A stretch of DNA of 64,000 nucleotides, from the NCBI RefSeq assembly GCF_026410085.1, contig NZ_CP112866.1:1-64000 (forward strand), in the 5' to 3' direction. The notes under the pieces were generated by a model. It did no database searches. It was not told the origin of the DNA and saw nothing but the letters and a program-made list of their open reading frames with translations. Position numbers and translations under genes: made by a program. Numbering within the stretch: position 1 is the first letter of the stretch; each line of letters opens with the position of its first letter. Shown piece by piece: positions 36,700 to 44,767 of this stretch. This DNA comes from Pseudomonas quebecensis. GTDB taxonomy: Bacteria; Pseudomonadota; Gammaproteobacteria; Pseudomonadales; Pseudomonadaceae.

Positions 36700-37563
36700 G
36701 TGCTGAGTGCCGAGCTGAAGGCTTTTTTTATGGTCGCCCGCCTGGGCAGCATCACCCAGGCGGCGAAAAAACTCGGCCTGAGCCAGCCCACGGTCACTAC
36801 CCAGATCCGCAACCTGGAAAGCCAATACGGCGTCGAGCTGTTCTATCGCGGCGGGCGCCGCCTCACCGTCAGCGACGAAGGCGCGCGGTTGCTGCCGATG
36901 GTCAAGACGCTGTTGCAGCAGGAAGCCGATATCGAGTTTTTCCTGCGTAACAATGGTCAGGTCCAGGGCGCCCTGCGTATTGCCGCGACGGCACCTTATT
37001 ACATCCTTGATCTGGTCAAAGCGTTCCGCGAACGCCTGCCGCAGGTGGAGGTGTCGGTGGAAATCGGCAACTCGCAGCAAGTGCTCGAAGCGCTGGATGA
37101 TTACCGCGTCGATGTGGCGGCGTCCTCACAGCTGCTCGACGACCCACGTCTGATCCGCCGCGTCCTCGGCACCGATCCGCTGGTACTGGCGGTGCATCGC
37201 AACCACCCCCTGGCCAAACTCGATCATGTGCCGTTGAGCGCGCTCGCCGGACACACGCTGTTGATGCGCGAGGTGGGTTCCACCACGCGGCGCCTGACCG
37301 AAGACATGCTGCGCGGGGCTGGCGTGAGCTACGGCCCGCTGCTGGAAATCGGCAGCCGCGAATCGATCCGCGAGGCGGTGCTGCGCAATATCGGCATCAG
37401 CATCATCGCCCGCCAGGAAGTGCCCCATGACCCGCAGTTGAAGGTGCTGACCCTCGAGCATGCGCCGCAGATTCCGGAGTATCTGTACTGCCTCAAAGAA
37501 CGAAAAGGCGCTCGCCTGCCGGCGGCGTTTTTGGGGTTGGCGCAGGAGATGTCGCCGATCTGA
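36700..37563 (+). CDS. LysR-type regulator of aminoethylphosphonate genes
   Basis: This 287-residue LysR protein has an N-terminal HTH (GSITQAAKKLGLSQPTVTTQIRNLE) and a substrate-binding domain from about residue 90. The whole sequence resembles the LysR group that accompanies 2-aminoethylphosphonate operons. Start is GTG 36700 behind GAGAGGG. The importer operon lies 216 bases downstream on the same strand, so it is the expected target. It follows cadA closely and may be partly co-transcribed with it by read-through. Confidence 0.85.
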   Translation: MLSAELKAFFMVARLGSITQAAKKLGLSQPTVTTQIRNLESQYGVELFYRGGRRLTVSDEGARLLPMVKTLLQQEADIEFFLRNNGQVQGALRIAATAPYYILDLVKAFRERLPQVEVSVEIGNSQQVLEALDDYRVDVAASSQLLDDPRLIRRVLGTDPLVLAVHRNHPLAKLDHVPLSALAGHTLLMREVGSTTRRLTEDMLRGAGVSYGPLLEIGSRESIREAVLRNIGISIIARQEVPHDPQLKVLTLEHAPQIPEYLYCLKERKGARLPAAFLGLAQEMSPI

Positions 37564-37585
37564 AGCCTTGTAGTGGCTTTGGGGG

Positions 37586-37662
37586 CCAATCGGGGGCAAG
37601 CCCCCTCCCACAGTTGAATTGTGAATGGCTTCAAGTGTGGGAGGGGGCTTGCCCCCGATTGG
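37586..37662. repeat. Paired REP element (REPIN-like)
   Basis: CCAATCGGGGGCAAGCCCCC and its inverted partner (GGGGGCTTGCCCCCGATTGG) enclose a 30-base centre. It separates the LysR gene from the phosphonate operon, leaving about 117 bases before the ATPase gene for its promoter and operator. Confidence 0.9.
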
Positions 37663-37779
37663 CGATATGCGTCCTACACAAATCTGCGAATACCACTATC
37701 GCCGCGCTTTGCCTTCCTGCCACAAGAGCGACGCATTGCCTGCCTAGCATGGCCTTCATCCGTTTGATGAGGTGCCACC

Positions 37780-38844
37780 ATGAACACAGCCCTGACCCAA
37801 CCCGGCGCGCCGATGAAGGTGCGCGGCATCCAGAAGCGCTTCGGCGCCTTTACGGCGTTGGACAACGTCTCCCTGGATGTCGCCGCCGGCGAGCTGGTGT
37901 GCCTGCTGGGCCCGTCCGGCTGCGGCAAGACCACCTTGTTGCGCTGCATCGCCGGCCTGGAGCGCCAGGACAGTGGCGAGCTTTACCTGGGCGGCCGTGA
38001 CGTCTCCGTGCTGCCGCCCCAGGCGCGGGACTACGGCATTCTGTTCCAGTCCTACGCGCTGTTTCCCAACCTGACCGTCGAAGCGAACATCGGCTACGGC
38101 CTCACCGGCAGCGGCCGCGACGAAGTGCGCCAGCGCGTCGGTCAGATGCTGGAACTGGTGGGCCTGCTCGGCAGCGAAAAGAAGTACCCCGGCCAGCTTT
38201 CCGGCGGCCAGCAACAACGGGTCGCCCTGGCCCGTGCCCTGGCGCCGGCGCCGTCGGTGCTGTTGCTGGATGAGCCGATGTCGGCCCTCGACGCCCGGGT
38301 GCGCGAGCACTTGTGCACCGAACTGCGCCAACTGCAACGGCGCTTGGGCATCACCACGCTGATGGTGACCCACAACCAGGACGAAGCCATGTTGATGGCC
38401 GATCGCATCGCCGTGATGCACAACGGTAAGGTCGAGCAATACGCCACGTCCCAGGAAATCTATGACCGTCCGGCCACGCCGTTCGTGGCGGAGTTTGTCG
38501 GTCAGGGCAACTGGCTGCCGTTCAGTCGTAACAGCATCAGCCATGCCCAGGTCGGCGGGCTGACTATGCGCCTGGCCGATGATGCCGGTAGAGCCAAGTC
38601 CGGTCGCCTGTTCTGTCGCCCGGAAGCGATCAGCGTCAACCCTCCCGTGCACGAGGAGAACCTGTTCCCGGCCAAGGTCCGCGAAATCACCTTTCTGGGC
38701 AACCGATGCCGCATGAGTTTTGAGCTGGAGCACTTGCCCGGTCATCCGCTGCTGGCCGAACTCGCCCCCGAAGCCATGCCGTGCCTGGGTGCCCAGGACA
38801 TCTGGGTAGCCTTGCCGCCGCGCAGCCTGCAGGTGTTTGCCTGA
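37780..38844 (+). CDS. 2-Aminoethylphosphonate-type ABC transporter ATP-binding protein
   Basis: This 354-residue ATPase has Walker A GPSGCGKTT, Q-loop ILFQSYALFP, signature LSGGQQQRVALARAL, Walker B LLLDEPMSALD and the switch LMVTHNQDEAM, with a C-terminal TOBE-like part. Sequence is of the PotA/FbpC-like class used by the putative 2-aminoethylphosphonate importers. GAGG lies upstream of the ATG. The permease starts directly after its stop. Confidence 0.85.
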   Translation: MNTALTQPGAPMKVRGIQKRFGAFTALDNVSLDVAAGELVCLLGPSGCGKTTLLRCIAGLERQDSGELYLGGRDVSVLPPQARDYGILFQSYALFPNLTVEANIGYGLTGSGRDEVRQRVGQMLELVGLLGSEKKYPGQLSGGQQQRVALARALAPAPSVLLLDEPMSALDARVREHLCTELRQLQRRLGITTLMVTHNQDEAMLMADRIAVMHNGKVEQYATSQEIYDRPATPFVAEFVGQGNWLPFSRNSISHAQVGGLTMRLADDAGRAKSGRLFCRPEAISVNPPVHEENLFPAKVREITFLGNRCRMSFELEHLPGHPLLAELAPEAMPCLGAQDIWVALPPRSLQVFA

Positions 38845-38845
38845 G

Positions 38846-40558
38846 ATGGCCGTGGTGATGAGTGTGCCTGCAACGCGTCAGGTTTCCCGTGCCAACTGGG
38901 GCGACCGTCTGTTTGTGGTCGGCGGCAAATGGCTGTGGCTGGGCCTGCTGAGCATCGCGGTGTTGTTGCCATTGCTGGCAATCTTTTGGCGTGGTTTCAG
39001 CAGCGAGGCCGGGCAGGGCGGCGGTTTTGTCGCTGCACGTGAACTGGTGACCAGCGCCAACTTCCACTGGTTGTTGGGCAATAGCCTGAAAGTCTCGCTC
39101 AGCGTTGCGGCCATCGTCGTACCGCTGGCCTACCTGTTTGCCTACGCGCTGCAACGTACATTGATTCCCGGCAAAGCGATCTGGCGCGGCCTGTCATTGC
39201 TGCCATTGATGGCACCCTCGATGTTGCCGGGCATCGCGCTGGTATACCTGTTCGGCAACCAGGGTCTGCTGCGCGGGATGCTCGCGGATAATATCTACGG
39301 CTTCTGGGGCATCGTGCTCGGCGAAGTGATCTACACCTTCCCACACGCGCTGATGATTTTGCTGTCGGCGCTCTCGCTGGCGGATGCGCGCCTGTTCGAT
39401 GCCGCATCGAGTATGGGTGCCAGCCCGGCCCGGGCGTTTCGCAGCATTACCTGGCCGGCCACGCGCCAGGCCGTGTTCGCCGCGTTCTGCCTGGTGTTCA
39501 CCCTGACCATCACCGATTTCGGCGTGCCTGTGGTGGTTGGCGGCGATTATCAGGTACTGGCGCTGGAGGCGTACAAGGCGGTGGTCGGCCAGCAGCAGTT
39601 CGGTCGCGGTGCGTTGATCGGCATGGTCCTGCTCCTGCCGGCGCTGTTCAGCTTCGCTGTGGACGCCTGGCTGCGCCGTCGTCACGGCGATGCCATGAGC
39701 GGTCGCGCCCAAGTCTTTCGTCCGGCGCCGTCGCGCTTGAGAGACGCCTGCTACCTGGTCATCGTGCTGCTGATCTGCGCGCTGTTGCTGCTGGTATTTG
39801 GCATGGCGGTGTATTCCTCGCTGGTGAAGTTCTGGCCGTACAACCTGTCGCTGTCCCTCGCTCATTACCAGTTCGAGGACACCGCCGGCGGCGGTTGGCT
39901 GGCGTATCGCAACAGCCTGACCCTGGCGCTGTGTACGGCATTGATCGGCAGCGTGCTGATTTTCACCGGTGCCTACCTGATGGAAAAGACCAAGGGCCAG
40001 AAGCACCTCAATCTGACGTTGCGCATGCTCAGTTTCATTCCGATGGCGGTGCCGGGGTTGGTGCTGGGTTTGGGCTACGTGTTCTTTTTCAACCTCAACG
40101 GCAACCCGCTGCATGTGTTCTACGGGACCATGACCCTGTTGGTGGTGTGCACCATTGCTCACTATTTGACCACCGCACAGATGACCGCTACTACCGCGCT
40201 GCGCCAGTTGGACGCTGAGTTTGAAGCCGCCGCGCTGTCGCTCAAGGCGCCGCTGTATCGCCATTACTTGAAAGTCACGGTACCGATCTGCCTGCCGGCG
40301 CTGCTGGACATCCTGCGCTATTTATTCGTGTCGGCGATGACCACCGTGTCCGCCGCGATCTTCCTCTACAGCCCCGACACCATTCTCGCCGCCGTTGCCG
40401 TGTTGAACATGGACGACGCCGGCAATGTAGGCGGCGCGGCGGCCATGTCCACTTTGATCCTGTTCACCTCGGGCGGCGTCTCGCTGCTGCTGGCGTGGGC
40501 GTCACGCGGCGCCTTGCGTCGCTCCCAAGCCTGGCGCCAGACCGCGCCCGGCCAATAA
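38846..40558 (+). CDS. 2-Aminoethylphosphonate-type ABC transporter permease (fused, two halves)
   Basis: This 570-residue permease has about 12 membrane segments and two EAA loops (LFDAASSMGASPARAFRSI and FEAAALSLKAPLYRHYLKV). It is therefore two permease domains in one chain, as in FbpB and the aminoethylphosphonate family. ATG 38846 starts one base after the ATPase stop; ATG 38858 is possible, and a TTG 38837 would overlap the ATPase gene. Together with its neighbours it makes a complete importer. Confidence 0.85.
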   Translation: MAVVMSVPATRQVSRANWGDRLFVVGGKWLWLGLLSIAVLLPLLAIFWRGFSSEAGQGGGFVAARELVTSANFHWLLGNSLKVSLSVAAIVVPLAYLFAYALQRTLIPGKAIWRGLSLLPLMAPSMLPGIALVYLFGNQGLLRGMLADNIYGFWGIVLGEVIYTFPHALMILLSALSLADARLFDAASSMGASPARAFRSITWPATRQAVFAAFCLVFTLTITDFGVPVVVGGDYQVLALEAYKAVVGQQQFGRGALIGMVLLLPALFSFAVDAWLRRRHGDAMSGRAQVFRPAPSRLRDACYLVIVLLICALLLLVFGMAVYSSLVKFWPYNLSLSLAHYQFEDTAGGGWLAYRNSLTLALCTALIGSVLIFTGAYLMEKTKGQKHLNLTLRMLSFIPMAVPGLVLGLGYVFFFNLNGNPLHVFYGTMTLLVVCTIAHYLTTAQMTATTALRQLDAEFEAAALSLKAPLYRHYLKVTVPICLPALLDILRYLFVSAMTTVSAAIFLYSPDTILAAVAVLNMDDAGNVGGAAAMSTLILFTSGGVSLLLAWASRGALRRSQAWRQTAPGQ

Positions 40559-40580
40559 ACAACCCTGAAGGAGGTTCCTT

Positions 40581-41603
40581 ATGTTCAAGCCCCTGACGCT
40601 GGTCGCTGCCGTACTCACCGCATTCAGCCTGAATGCCTTCGCCAAGACCGACCTCACCGTGTACACGGCCCTCGAAGCCGAGCAGTTGAAGACCTATAAA
40701 AAAGCCTTCGAGCAGGCCAACCCCGATATCGAGATCAAATGGGTACGCGACTCCACCGGGATCATCACCGCCAAGCTGCTGGCTGAAAAAGATCGCCCGC
40801 AGGCTGACGTGGTGTGGGGCCTGGCCGCCTCGAGCCTGGCGATCCTCGAGCAGCAGGGCATGCTGGACAACTATGCGCCGAAGGATTTGGACAAGATCGG
40901 CAAGAATTACCGCGACCCTGCCAATCCGCCCGCGTGGGTCGGCATGGACGTCTGGGCCGCGACGATCTGTTTCAATACCGTCGAAGCCGAGAAGCAGGGC
41001 CTGACCAAACCGGTGAGCTGGCAGGACCTGACCAAACCTGAATACAAGGGCAAGATCGTGATGCCCAACCCGGCGTCGTCCGGCACCGGTTTCCTTGACG
41101 TGAGTGCCTGGTTGCAGACCTTCGGCGAGAAGCAGGGCTGGCAGTACATGGATGACCTGCACCAGAACATCGGCCAGTACGTCCACTCCGGTTCCAAGCC
41201 GTGCAAGTTGGCGGCTTCCGGTGAATTCCCGATCGGTATTTCGTTTGAGTACCCGGCGGTCCAGCTCAAACGCCAAGGGGCGCCGCTGGACATCATCCTG
41301 CCCAAAGAAGGCCTGGGCTGGGACATCGAAGCCACCGCCGTGATGAAAGGCACCGCCCACGCCGATGCGGCGAAAAAACTCGCCGACTTCTCCGCCAGCC
41401 CCGCTGCGATGGAGCTGTACAAGGACAACTTTGCGGTACTCGCCCAGCCAGGTATCGCCAAGCCGCAGACCGAGTTGCCGGCCGACTACGAGCAACGCTT
41501 GATCAAGAACGACTTCGCCTGGGCCTCGAAAAACCGCGACAGCATCCTGACCGAATGGCGCAAGCGCTATGACGGTAAGTCGGAGAAGGTCGCCGGTCAG
41601 TAA
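40581..41603 (+). CDS. Periplasmic 2-aminoethylphosphonate-type binding protein
   Basis: This 340-residue type-II binding protein has a signal peptide (cleavage near AFA-KT) and an iron/phosphonate-type fold: LTVYTALEAEQLKTYKKAF, WVRDSTGIITAKLLAEKD, MPNPASSGTGFLDVSAW. The Ser/Thr-rich segments SSGTGF and DSTGI are good phosphonate ligands. GGAGG stands before the ATG. Ferric-ion importers share this fold, but iron-ligand tyrosine pairs are not evident and the neighbours favour an aminophosphonate. Confidence 0.82.
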   Translation: MFKPLTLVAAVLTAFSLNAFAKTDLTVYTALEAEQLKTYKKAFEQANPDIEIKWVRDSTGIITAKLLAEKDRPQADVVWGLAASSLAILEQQGMLDNYAPKDLDKIGKNYRDPANPPAWVGMDVWAATICFNTVEAEKQGLTKPVSWQDLTKPEYKGKIVMPNPASSGTGFLDVSAWLQTFGEKQGWQYMDDLHQNIGQYVHSGSKPCKLAASGEFPIGISFEYPAVQLKRQGAPLDIILPKEGLGWDIEATAVMKGTAHADAAKKLADFSASPAAMELYKDNFAVLAQPGIAKPQTELPADYEQRLIKNDFAWASKNRDSILTEWRKRYDGKSEKVAGQ

Positions 41604-41717
41604 TGATCGTTCCCACGCTCCGCGTGGGAATGCGCCCTGGACGCTCCGCGTCCGCTGTTAAATGAGTGACGCAGAGCGTCACTGGATGCATTCCCACAGA
41701 GTGTGGGAACGAGAGGA
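41604..41717. repeat. Composite REP-like element inside the phosphonate operon
   Basis: Four hairpin-capable segments follow one another: TTCCCACGCTCCGCGTGGGAA, GGACGCTCCGCGTCC, GTGACGCAGAGCGTCAC and TTCCCACAGAGTGTGGGAA. The outer two are inverted relatives. It starts directly after the binding-protein stop and ends just before the oxidoreductase ribosome site. Its first 14 bases equal the half-site of the palindrome at 30390. It could separate expression of importer and catabolic genes. Confidence 0.85.
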
Positions 41718-41721
41718 ACGC

Positions 41722-42849
41722 ATGAGCAGTGATCTGTTAATTGTCGGCGCCGGCATCCTCGGCCTGTCCCACGCCTACGCCGCCGCCAAGCGTGGGCTCA
41801 AGGTCAAGGTGTTCGAACGCAGCGCCACGCCTCTGGGCGCCTCGGTACGTAACTTCGGCCAGGCCCTGGTTAGCGGCCAGCCGCCTGGGCCGATGCTCGA
41901 CCTGGCGCGGCAAAGCCGTGACATCTGGGGGCATTGGGCCCAGGTGGCGGGCCTGCCGCTCAAGCGCAACGGCGCTTACCTGTTCGCCCGCACCGAAGCG
42001 GAAGAACACCTGCTGGAAGCGTTCTGCGCCGGGCGCGCGCAGGAACACGGGTACAACGTGGAGCTGCTGCAGGGCGCGGCAATGCGCGATCTGTACGGTG
42101 GCCAGTTCCGTCATCACCGGGCCGCGCTGCACGGTCGCGACGACCAGCAACTGTATTCGCGGGAAGCTCTCCCGGCGTTGATCGACTATCTTCGCCGCGA
42201 ACTGAAGGTGGAATTTCACTTTTCTACGCTGGTGCGCGACGTTGAGCCGGGCCACGTGCACAGCACGGCGGGCAGCTTTCGCGGCGAACAGATCATCGTC
42301 TGTTCCGGCCATGACTACCAAACTCTGCTGGCCGAAGCGCTGGCCGAACTCAACCCGAGTATCTGCCGCCTGCAAATGCTACGGGCGCGACCAGCGCTGA
42401 ATCTGAACCTGCAACATGCTTTGCTCACGGGCCTCAGTTGCGTGCATTACGGCGCGTTCGCCGATCTGCCGGAAGCGGCGGCGGTGCAGGCGCAGATCCT
42501 GCGCGATGCGCCGCACCTGCACGAGCATGGCATTCATCTGCTGATCAGCCCCACGCCTTATGGTGAGCTGATCATCGGCGATTCCCATGATTACGGCCGG
42601 GATGCGTCACCCTTCAACGGCGAACAGGTGGACAACTGGATGATTGAACTGGCCGAGCAGACCCTGCGTTGTGCAATTCAGGTAGTCGAGCGCTGGCAGG
42701 GGGTTTATGGCGCGCGCGGACCGGGGCCGTTTTCCTTCGTACGGGCAGCGCCAGGGGTCAGCGCGGCGTTGATGCACACCGGCGTGGGCATGAGCGTGGG
42801 GCCGGCGCTGGGCGAGCGCAACGTTGCGGCGCTGTGGGGTGAGGCGTGA
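41722..42849 (+). CDS. FAD-dependent amine oxidoreductase of aminophosphonate clusters (TIGR03364/PbfD-like)
   Basis: This 375-residue DAO-family flavoprotein has the N-terminal FAD motif LLIVGAGILGLSHAYAAAKRG and a C-terminal GPGPFSFVRAAPG...HTGVGMSVGP. It looks like glycine/sarcosine oxidase but belongs with the group found next to phosphonate genes. A member, PbfD, is reported to oxidise N-methyl-aminoethylphosphonate to phosphonoacetaldehyde. The ATG at 41722 has AGAGGAA; the frame upstream runs through the repeat. Its stop overlaps the start of the next gene, so the two are coupled. Confidence 0.82.
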   Translation: MSSDLLIVGAGILGLSHAYAAAKRGLKVKVFERSATPLGASVRNFGQALVSGQPPGPMLDLARQSRDIWGHWAQVAGLPLKRNGAYLFARTEAEEHLLEAFCAGRAQEHGYNVELLQGAAMRDLYGGQFRHHRAALHGRDDQQLYSREALPALIDYLRRELKVEFHFSTLVRDVEPGHVHSTAGSFRGEQIIVCSGHDYQTLLAEALAELNPSICRLQMLRARPALNLNLQHALLTGLSCVHYGAFADLPEAAAVQAQILRDAPHLHEHGIHLLISPTPYGELIIGDSHDYGRDASPFNGEQVDNWMIELAEQTLRCAIQVVERWQGVYGARGPGPFSFVRAAPGVSAALMHTGVGMSVGPALGERNVAALWGEA

Positions 42850-43409
42850 GTAGCCCGGAGCAGACGATTGTCAATGTGTTCGGCCTGTACGAACAGCACG
42901 GCGCGGCGGACTACATCGGCGAACCGGTGTCGCAGCTCGAGCATATGTCCCAGGCCGCGCAGCAGGCCCTGGCCGAAGGCTTCGATGACGAAGTGGTATT
43001 AGCGGCGTTCTTTCATGATATCGGCCATCTTTGTGATCAACGTGCCGAGAACATGGGCGGTTACGGCGTGGTCAGCCATGAGCGGCTGGGGGCGGATTAC
43101 CTGCGCCGAGCCGGCTTCAGCGAACGCCTGGCCAGGCTTGTGGAGTATCACGTCCAGGCCAAGCGTTACCTGACCTTCAGCCAGCCGGATTATTACGCAC
43201 GCCTGAGCGAGGCCAGCCGCCGCACCCTGGCTTACCAGGGCGGCATGATGAGCGCGGTCGAGGCCCGGGCCTTCGAACAGGACCCGCTCTGCGCGGTGAG
43301 TGTGCGTCTGCGGCATTGGGATGAGATGGCCAAGCAGCCCAATGTGCCGCCGCTCGACCTTGAATGGCTCAAGGCCAAGGCACGGCGGTTGCTGACGGCT
43401 CAGTCCTGA
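42846..43409 (+). CDS. phnZ: PhnZ-like HD-domain diiron oxygenase
   Basis: This 187-residue HD protein resembles PhnZ, which uses a mixed-valence diiron centre and O2 to split 2-amino-1-hydroxyethylphosphonate into glycine and phosphate. All metal ligands can be placed: H33 (QLEHMS), H57-D58 (FFHDIGH), H78 (VSHER), H102 (EYHVQAK) and D159 (RHWDE). Substrate residues Y23 and E26 (DYIGEP), H61 and K106 also correspond, as I recall them, to Y24, E27, H62 and K108 of PhnZ. Start GTG 42846 overlaps the flavoprotein stop. The usual hydroxylase PhnY is not in this window. Confidence 0.82.
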   Translation: MSSPEQTIVNVFGLYEQHGAADYIGEPVSQLEHMSQAAQQALAEGFDDEVVLAAFFHDIGHLCDQRAENMGGYGVVSHERLGADYLRRAGFSERLARLVEYHVQAKRYLTFSQPDYYARLSEASRRTLAYQGGMMSAVEARAFEQDPLCAVSVRLRHWDEMAKQPNVPPLDLEWLKAKARRLLTAQS

Positions 43410-44767
43410 TCGAGGCGCTCGGCGAGGGCGTCGATCTGTTCCTGGCGCTCGGCCTGGCTCAGTCTTGCATGGGGGTTGAGGGACGACCATTGCGGGTGGG
43501 CGCGGGCCTTATGCAGGGCGTCGGGCAGTTTGCCCTCGCGCCAGGTTTTGTCCTGGGGTGTGTCCACTTTGATGCTGTGCATCGCCGCATGGCCGCGCAG
43601 GTTGAGGGCCTTGAGCAACTGGCGTTGGCGCAGGGCGAGCAGGCGCAGCACGCTGTCGTCCACGGTCAGCTCGCGGTGACCCTTGAGCTTGCCCATCAAG
43701 CGGTTGCCATAGCTGCGTGCGGTTTGCAGCGCGCCTCCGGCAATCGCACCGGCCAGGGCGGCGGCGCCGAGGGTCAGGCCGCCGACCAGCAGATCCACAC
43801 CCGCACCGGCCGCCGCACCGGCAGCGATCCCGCCGCCGACGCGCACGCCGAGTTGCTTGAGGGTTTCGGGGTTGAACAGGTCGTCGCCCCAGCGCCCGTC
43901 CAGCAACGGCAAATCACTGGCGGCGGCATCCTGCGGGCGGAACCCGAAGAGTTTGAGCAAGGCGTCCACACACTTTTGTTCGCGTTGACGCACAGCCTTG
44001 CGCAGTTCGCCGATTGCGTTGTGCTCGTCCTCGGTGACCACGCTGCGTCGGCACGCGGCGCAGTCGATCAGCAGCTCGGCGATCAACCGCGCGGCGCTTT
44101 GCTGGCGGGCCTGGCGTTGAGCCTCCTGGTCAAGAACCAGCCTTTCTAACTGCGGCCGGGCGTTTTCCAGCAGCAGGGCGAGGCTTTCATACAAGCGCCG
44201 TTCGCCGTCTTCGGGCGGCGCGACGCTGTCAAAACGCACCAGCGCATGCAGGCCGAGGCGTGCCAGGGCTTCACGCCAGTCCGGCTCGCGGTGGTCGCTG
44301 CTGCTGACGAAGTTGAGTATCGGCAACAACGGCTTGCCGCAACTGGCCAGCACCTGCAGTTCGTCGCGGTATTTGGCGAGCACCGGTTCGCGGGCATCGA
44401 TCACGTACAAGCCGGCGTCCGAGGCCTGCAGTTGGCGCAGCACCTTGGCCTCCTGTTCGAACCGCTGGCGCGCTTCACTGCCCTCCAGGAAGCGCGCCAG
44501 GCGCGCCGGGCCGTCAAGCCGTTCGCCAGGGCGGTCCAGGCGCTCCAGGTAATCGAGCAGGGCGATGGCGTCTTCCAGACCGGGCGTGTCGTACAACTCC
44601 AGCAAGGCTTCACCGTCCACCGACAGGCGCGCGCCTTCGACATGCCGCGTGGTGCTGGGGCGATGGGAGACTTCGCCGAAGCTCACATCGCGGGTCAGGG
44701 TACGCAACAGCGAGGTCTTGCCGACGTTGGTGTGGCCGACCACGGCGAGTTTCAACGGCTTAGTCAT
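43400..44767 (-). CDS. Era/YfjP-like GTPase with DUF3482
   Basis: This 455-residue protein has an N-terminal GTPase domain (G1 VVGHTNVGKTS, G2 STTRH, G3 DTPG) and a DUF3482 C-terminal part. A glycine/alanine-rich hydrophobic hairpin (about 300-345, GGGIAAGAAAGAGVDLLVGG) suggests membrane insertion. The G4 N-K-x-D is not obvious (NFVSSSD may replace it). Its start overlaps the stop of the DUF2868 gene by eight bases, so the pair is coupled. It converges with phnZ, overlapping by 10 bases. Function unknown. Confidence 0.82.
   Translation of the reverse strand: MTKPLKLAVVGHTNVGKTSLLRTLTRDVSFGEVSHRPSTTRHVEGARLSVDGEALLELYDTPGLEDAIALLDYLERLDRPGERLDGPARLARFLEGSEARQRFEQEAKVLRQLQASDAGLYVIDAREPVLAKYRDELQVLASCGKPLLPILNFVSSSDHREPDWREALARLGLHALVRFDSVAPPEDGERRLYESLALLLENARPQLERLVLDQEAQRQARQQSAARLIAELLIDCAACRRSVVTEDEHNAIGELRKAVRQREQKCVDALLKLFGFRPQDAAASDLPLLDGRWGDDLFNPETLKQLGVRVGGGIAAGAAAGAGVDLLVGGLTLGAAALAGAIAGGALQTARSYGNRLMGKLKGHRELTVDDSVLRLLALRQRQLLKALNLRGHAAMHSIKVDTPQDKTWREGKLPDALHKARAHPQWSSLNPHARLSQAERQEQIDALAERLDQD

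Noticed and set aside
34132..37080. A 982-codon open frame on the minus strand across cadA and cadR
   Set aside because: It lies opposite the complete, motif-rich cadA and LysR genes and its translation is a His/Gln/Arg/Gly-rich string without any domain. Only its last part, in the cadR frame, is real. High GC at third positions keeps such frames open.
40581..41603. Ferric-iron binding protein (FbpA) reading for the phosphonate-block binding protein
   Set aside because: The fold is shared, but the adjacent tyrosine pair that binds iron is not seen, and the LysR, flavoprotein and PhnZ-like neighbours favour an aminophosphonate.
42846..43409. Generic HD phosphohydrolase reading for the last gene of the phosphonate block
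   Set aside because: The extra Tyr/Glu pair, the sixth ligand Asp and the gene context fit PhnZ better than a nucleotide phosphohydrolase.
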